A DNA stretch of 10,771 nt from contig JAADHY010000256.1 of NCBI GenBank assembly GCA_013151585.1, positions 1 through 10,771 of the forward strand, written 5' to 3'. The position numbers and the translations under genes were made by a program. Positions 7,408 to 10,771 of the stretch are shown here, piece by piece; within the stretch, counting starts at the first letter, position 1, and every line of letters starts with the position of its first letter. The notes under the pieces are model-generated. The model saw nothing but the letters and a program-made list of their open reading frames with translations, made no database searches and was not told where the DNA came from. Source of the stretch: Planctomycetota bacterium. Lineage in GTDB: Bacteria > Planctomycetota > Planctomycetia > Planctomycetales > Planctomycetaceae.

Positions 7408-8958
7408 TTACCGCGCGTACTCGACCGCTTTGGTTTCGCGGAGAACCGTGACCTTGACCTCACCGGGGTACGTGAGCGACTGTTCGATCGCCGTGGCGAT
7501 ATCTCGGCACATCTTGGCCGCTTCACGGTCGCTGACCTCCGCCGAGTCAACAATCACGCGAATCTCGCGTCCCGCTTGAACCGCGTACGCTTGCTCGACG
7601 CCAGGGAAGCCGCAGGCAACGGATTCCAGTTCTTCTAGCCGCTTGAGGTATCGCTCGAGCGTTTCGCGCCGGGCCCCCGGCCGTGAAGCCGAAATGGCAT
7701 CCGCCGCAGCCACCAGGACCGTGTAAATGCAGTCGCAACGGATGTCGTCGTGGTGTCCGCGTGCCGCGTGGACGACTTCCGGAGGCTCGCCGTACCGCCG
7801 CAGTAAGTCCGCTCCGATCTCCGGGTGCCCTCCTTCCATCTCGTGATCAGCCGCCTTCCCGATATCGTGCAAAAAGCCGCATCGCCGAGCCATCTGGCCG
7901 TCCAGCCCCAATTCTTCGGCGATCATTCCGGTCAGGAACGCCACTTCAACCGAATGGCGTAGGACGTTCTGACTGTAGCTGGTCCGGAAATTCAGCCGCC
8001 CCATCAGCTCCACCAGCTTCTCGTGCAGACCGTTGATGCCGACTTCCTGACAAGCTTCTTGCCCAAGCCGGCGGATATGTTCATCCATCTCTTTCTGCGT
8101 CTGAGTGACGACTTCCTCAATACGCGAGGGATGGATTCGTCCGTCTTGGATCAGCTTGATCAGGGAAAGCCGCGCCACCTCGCGGCGCACCTTGTCGAAA
8201 GCCGAGACGATGACTACGCCGGGTGTGTCGTCCACGATGACATCGACCCCGGTGATTTTTTCGAAAGCGCGGATGTTACGGCCCTCGCGGCCGATGATCC
8301 GCCCTTTCATTTCGTCATTTGGGATGTCCACTGACGAAACGGTCATCTCGGACGTGTGATTCGACGCGCACCGCTGGATGGCCATGCCGACGATCTCGCG
8401 GGCCATGGACTGAGCTTTGTCCTTAAGCTCGTTGCGGTACTTCAGAATCAGCGCACCTGTTTCCTCCTTAAGCCGCCGCTCCAGGCGATCCAGCAGCATC
8501 TCCTTTGCAGCTTGTTGGTCCAGGCCGCTGATCCGATGCAACTGCTCTTGTTCTTCCCGCAGGACCCGTTCCAATTCCCGGTCCCGCGCTTCCACGACTT
8601 TGGCCCGTTCGGCCAGCTTCTTTTGCGTCACCTCGAGCATGCGCTCCTTCTTTGCGAAATCCTGTTCGCGCTGCTCGATCTTGGCCTCGCGCTGATCAAG
8701 TTGTTTCTGTTGGGCGCGGAGTTCCTCGCGAGTACGCCCGATTTCCGCCTCGAGTTCCTCGCGGCGCTTCAGCAGAGCCTCTTTGGCGGCGAGCTCTTCC
8801 GCTTTGCGGATGTTCTCCGCTTCCCGCTCCGCCTGTCGAATGATCTCATCGCGTCGCTGAAACGTCGCCCCCAGGCGAATCCGATCGACCACGTACCCGA
8901 CGAGAGCCCCGAGCCCCAACGCGACAACCGCAATGATTATCGTCGTAGGGTCGAACAT
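7408..8958 (-). CDS. rny: Ribonuclease Y
   Basis: RNase Y is a membrane-anchored endoribonuclease that starts mRNA decay in many bacteria lacking or supplementing RNase E. The 516 residues match the family in length and order. There is a single N-terminal membrane helix (about 5-24) and a long charged coiled coil rich in Glu, Arg, Lys and Gln (about 35-185). A KH RNA-binding domain follows, with GRIIGREGRNIR at 219-230. The HD catalytic domain has H335, HDIGK at 364-368, HH at 402-403 and D420 in AAADAISASRPGARRE. The C-terminus ends with the usual GEVKVTVLRE strand. ATG 8958 gives the expected MFDPTTIIIAVVALGLG anchor, with GGAGAGGA upstream at slightly long spacing. A small membrane protein gene lies 218 bases upstream on the same strand. 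Its 3' end faces the HD-GYP gene. Confidence 0.97.
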   Translation of the reverse strand: MFDPTTIIIAVVALGLGALVGYVVDRIRLGATFQRRDEIIRQAEREAENIRKAEELAAKEALLKRREELEAEIGRTREELRAQQKQLDQREAKIEQREQDFAKKERMLEVTQKKLAERAKVVEARDRELERVLREEQEQLHRISGLDQQAAKEMLLDRLERRLKEETGALILKYRNELKDKAQSMAREIVGMAIQRCASNHTSEMTVSSVDIPNDEMKGRIIGREGRNIRAFEKITGVDVIVDDTPGVVIVSAFDKVRREVARLSLIKLIQDGRIHPSRIEEVVTQTQKEMDEHIRRLGQEACQEVGINGLHEKLVELMGRLNFRTSYSQNVLRHSVEVAFLTGMIAEELGLDGQMARRCGFLHDIGKAADHEMEGGHPEIGADLLRRYGEPPEVVHAARGHHDDIRCDCIYTVLVAAADAISASRPGARRETLERYLKRLEELESVACGFPGVEQAYAVQAGREIRVIVDSAEVSDREAAKMCRDIATAIEQSLTYPGEVKVTVLRETKAVEYAR

Positions 8959-9176
8959 CTCTGGGGTCCTCTCCGTGCTGAGAAGCCGGAGCCTGCGCGA
9001 ACGCCCAGGCGACCGCGGAAGAAGGCTGGAGATGCCCTCCGGCAGCGATACCCCGCTCCGCGCCGCAAAACGACTGGGTTCAGAAAATCGGCGAGAGGGC
9101 CGGTGCGATCAGACGCGCCCCGAAAAGAGCTCGTCTCGGCGGGGACGGAAGGTTGCGTTGACTTCGTAAGCTGCAG

Positions 9177-9485
9177 TCAGAGGTCGAACCGAGGGACCGA
9201 AAAGCGCCCCCCCGAATCCTTCGGTGTGTCGTTCCGCCGAGGTTCCAGCAATGGGTGGGACCTTCCGGAACAGGGACCGATGAATCGGTCTCGACCGTAC
9301 CCGTATCGCTCGATCACGAGTCCTCCCAGCAGGCCTCCGCTTGGGCGGCGCCGACGGCCGAACGACACGGGAATCAGCCGGCAAGCCGACGTGGCAGCCA
9401 ACACCGCTCCCACACCGATCAGCCCGACCATTCCCATGACGAAGTGCGCCAGTACGATGAGGACTTCGTCGAACGATTCGACCAT
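9177..9485 (-). CDS. Probable small membrane protein of unknown function
   Basis: I do not recognise this 102-residue product. After a short acidic N-terminus (MVESFDE) there is one clear hydrophobic segment at about 8-35 (VLIVLAHFVMGMVGLIGVG onward), ended by a basic cluster (GRRRRP at 43-48), as expected for a single-pass inner-membrane protein with a cytoplasmic tail. A glycine/leucine-rich patch (SGGLLGGLVI, 49-58) and an Arg/Pro/Ser-rich tail follow. Codon use on this strand is protein-like, while the overlapping + strand frames are Arg/Ser/Gln-rich shadows. A GAGG motif lies 16 bases and a GGA 9 bases before the ATG, so the ribosome site is weak. It reads toward rny, whose product is also membrane-anchored, but a functional link is only suggested by position. 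Confidence 0.55.
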   Translation of the reverse strand: MVESFDEVLIVLAHFVMGMVGLIGVGAVLAATSACRLIPVSFGRRRRPSGGLLGGLVIERYGYGRDRFIGPCSGRSHPLLEPRRNDTPKDSGGRFSVPRFDL

Positions 9486-9726
9486 TTCGATTTTCCAAAA
9501 TCCTCAAACTTGCAGCTTAAACGGCAACGCAACGGACCGAGAATATTATTTCCCCCGCGCGAGAACTCCCCGCGGCGTCTGAGCGCCGGTCAGCCTCCCG
9601 AAATTCGATTCGCTCGAGGCTCCGACTCCGAAATACCATCAAAAGTCCGTTGGTGAGACGCTACGAGCGGCCCTCAAAAGGATGAACCCACCTCGCAACG
9701 TCCCGATCAATCTGAAACCACCGATG

Positions 9727-9732
9727 TATACT
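9727..9732 (+). promoter_or_regulatory. Candidate -10 box for a small RNA
   Basis: TATACT matches five of six bases of the sigma-70 -10 consensus. The region where a -35 box should lie (about 9704-9709, CGATCA) is poor. Transcription would start near 9739 and run into the terminator at 9855-9883. The call depends mainly on that terminator. Confidence 0.3.
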
Positions 9733-9738
9733 ACCAGA

Positions 9739-9883
9739 GTCCTGCAGTTCGCTCAACGGGTAAATCGGTTCCCTGTAAAACCGGGACGCACGACGGGATT
9801 TGCAAAGCTGCACGGTCCTGCTCGGAGGTCGGCGTGCGAAACAAAGTCCCTTCTCGCCCGCCGAGGGAGCGGGCGGCTTTTTT
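9739..9883 (+). ncRNA. Candidate structured small RNA
   Basis: No protein gene is visible on the + strand before the terminator at 9855-9883, yet a terminator needs a transcript. The interval holds nested complementary segments. GGGAC 9783-9787 pairs with GTCCC 9846-9850, and GCACG 9788-9792 pairs with CGTGC 9833-9837, leaving an A-rich internal loop (9838-9845). Inside these, TGCA 9801-9804 can pair with TGCA 9809-9812. Before them, CGGTT and AACCG around 9766-9783 form another hairpin. It does not match what I remember of tRNA, tmRNA, SRP RNA, 6S RNA or common riboswitches. The start is inferred from the -10 box. A competing reading is a 61-codon ORF on the - strand (GTG 9916 to TAG 9731) with fairly coding-like codon use, in which the T run would be Lys codons. 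Confidence 0.35.
9855..9883 (+). terminator. Rho-independent terminator without an obvious upstream gene
   Basis: CGCCCGC (9855-9861) and GCGGGCG (9869-9875) form a seven-base-pair, all-G/C stem with loop CGAGGGA, followed after GC by six T (9878-9883). This is the classic form and works in the + direction only; no T run lies on the other side. The nearest + strand protein gene upstream ends at 7242, with rny and the small membrane gene antisense in between. Confidence 0.65.
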
Positions 9884-10287
9884 CAAGCCGGTCGCCGAAA
9901 TCACGAAGTGCGTCACGTTCTTGCAGAACCGGACTTATTCCGGCAGCACCCGTGTCCAATCATAGGTTCAGAAACGCCCGGAGGCGTTGTGGCCATTGCT
10001 CCGACCATCGGCTCACCGAGCAACACCCGATAGACATCGACAGAAACTTGGGGGTTCTACAACGGCCCTGTGATTCCCATTGCCGGTCGGCACAGGAACT
10101 TCCCCGGCGAACCGTTGCTTGGAGATGGGCAGACCGGCCGGCGACCTTGCACAGGTCTTGCCTGCAGTATACTGTTATTTTGACAGGCGTCACAACGTCT
10201 GTTTGGGGCTTTTCGACAGCTACCGAGGGCCCGGCGTTCCCGTCGGACGAGAAATCTATGGGCCGCCTGTGGGGCGAGGGAGCGACA
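9884..10287. other. Intergenic stretch ahead of radC with small hairpins
   Basis: About 400 bases without a convincing protein gene; the open frames on both strands have shadow-like composition or cross radC. Three compact hairpins are crowded near its start: GTTCT/AGAAC (9917-9929), CCGGA/TCCGG with loop CTTAT (9929-9943), and AACGCC/GGCGTT with loop CGGA (9973-9988). They share no sequence with each other. A palindromic CAGTATACTG (10165-10174) and a perfect TTGACA (10180-10185) lie 90-120 bases before radC. Confidence 0.4.
10147..10173 (+). promoter_or_regulatory. Weak candidate promoter ahead of radC
   Basis: TATACT at 10168-10173 fits a -10 box (5 of 6). The best partner at about the right place is TTGCAC at 10147-10152, 15 bases away and only partly matching. 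Because CAGTATACTG is a palindrome, a - strand promoter with TTGTGA (10195-10190) at 16-base spacing is equally good. A nearby perfect TTGACA at 10180 has no matching -10 downstream. Confidence 0.25.
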
Positions 10288-10771
10288 ATGGCCAGTCCAA
10301 ACGATGACCGACGGCGGTACGAGAGATATCGGCGCGTCGTCGAAGCGGCCGTCGTCCGCGAAACGTTCACTCTGGACGAGCTCAAAGCGGCGTGTGCACC
10401 GGAACAACCGGGGTTCGTGACGCGAGTGGTGACGCAGTTGGAAGGAGACGGCTATCTGGTTCGGTCAGGGACAAAATCGCGGCCGAGTTTCCGGTGGGAG
10501 TCGCGCGAGGGCTTTTCGGCGTCCCAATGGATTGGTGACCGCATCTTCGGGCCTCGGATCCCACGGACACCCGCGTGCGATCGTCCCCGTGAGCGGCTGT
10601 TGACGCACGGAGCCGCCTCGTTGCGCACGGCTGAGTTGTTGGCGATTCTGATCCGGTCGGGCCGACCGGGCGAGTCAGCCCTTCAAGCTGGTGAAAAACT
10701 CGCGGCGCGCTACGGGGAACACCTGGAGCAACTGCCTCAGGCCGGGCGGTCTGAGCTGAAAGCGATCAGCC
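10288..10771 (+). CDS. radC: RadC-family protein with N-terminal extension (3' end outside window)
   Basis: The last visible part, RPRERLLTHGAASLRTAELL and on from 99 to 161, matches the N-terminal helical (HhH-containing) domain of RadC/UPF0758 proteins. The C-terminal JAB/MPN metal-binding domain would lie beyond the edge. RadC was once linked to DNA repair, but its role is unsettled. Typical RadC proteins start only a few residues before PRE(R/K)LL. Here about 95 extra residues precede it. Residues 13-72 look like a winged helix: helix YRRVVEAAVVRE, then FTLDELKAAC, then a recognition-like helix PGFVTRVVTQLEGDGYLVRSG, then a wing. The family therefore may be fused to a DNA-binding domain. 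ATG 10288 has GAGGGAG just upstream; an in-frame ATG at 10258 is an alternative that adds ten residues. The open frame is continuous to the window edge (161 codons seen). Confidence 0.8.
   Translation, partial: MASPNDDRRRYERYRRVVEAAVVRETFTLDELKAACAPEQPGFVTRVVTQLEGDGYLVRSGTKSRPSFRWESREGFSASQWIGDRIFGPRIPRTPACDRPRERLLTHGAASLRTAELLAILIRSGRPGESALQAGEKLAARYGEHLEQLPQAGRSELKAIS

Noticed and set aside
8356..9582. Long + strand frame (408 codons) opposite rny and beyond
   Set aside because: Its first half is the antisense shadow of the RNase Y coiled coil (Leu/Phe-rich), and the rest is Arg/Pro-rich and overlaps the more convincing - strand membrane protein.
9783..9850. tRNA or tmRNA gene
   Set aside because: There is an outer stem but no T-loop consensus, anticodon arm or CCA end.
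9960..10385. - strand frame (141 codons) across the radC upstream region
   Set aside because: Overlaps the radC start antisense; Ser/Arg-rich with no domain pattern.

Overview
The window looks like core-genome DNA from a GC-rich bacterium. My best guess is a member of the Planctomycetota (Pirellulales-like). This rests on the def-fmt pair, a plant-like acetolactate synthase, loosely packed genes with gaps of 0.1 to 1.3 kb, and Shine-Dalgarno signals that are strong at some genes and absent at others. The lineage call is an inference from general knowledge, not from a search. No phage, IS, CRISPR, tRNA or rRNA gene was recognised.

Left part (1-4400), all on the + strand: def (peptide deformylase, 192-782) and fmt (methionyl-tRNA formyltransferase, start reassigned to 879, ends 1892) put on and take off the N-formyl group of initiator methionine. 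A 238-base gap with small hairpins follows. Then comes ilvB (large catalytic subunit of acetolactate synthase, GTG start at 2131), with no regulatory subunit gene beside it. An 80-residue protein of unknown function follows at 4047-4289.

Middle part (4377-7407): a LOG-family Rossmann protein lies on the - strand (5177-4377) and converges on the small gene. Upstream of it is a poorly coding stretch and a possible 62-residue ORF on the - strand (5775-5587). On the + strand, 5956-7242 encodes a tandem HD-domain protein whose second half is a canonical HD-GYP (cyclic-di-GMP phosphodiesterase type). The first half looks like a diverged HD-GYP.

Right part (7408-10771): rny (ribonuclease Y) runs on the - strand and converges on the HD-GYP gene. 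Upstream of rny, in the same direction, is a probable small membrane protein (9485-9177). Between it and radC lies about 800 bases without a convincing protein gene. This stretch contains a good rho-independent terminator (9855-9883, + strand) that serves no visible protein gene, a near-consensus -10 box 120 bases before it, and nested inverted repeats between. That makes it a candidate small RNA gene. The window ends inside a RadC-family gene (10288 to the edge) whose roughly 95-residue N-terminal extension looks like a winged helix.

The most interesting signals are the orphan terminator with its candidate small RNA, the extended RadC, and the tandem HD/HD-GYP protein. I see no clear multi-gene novel system; most of the window is housekeeping.
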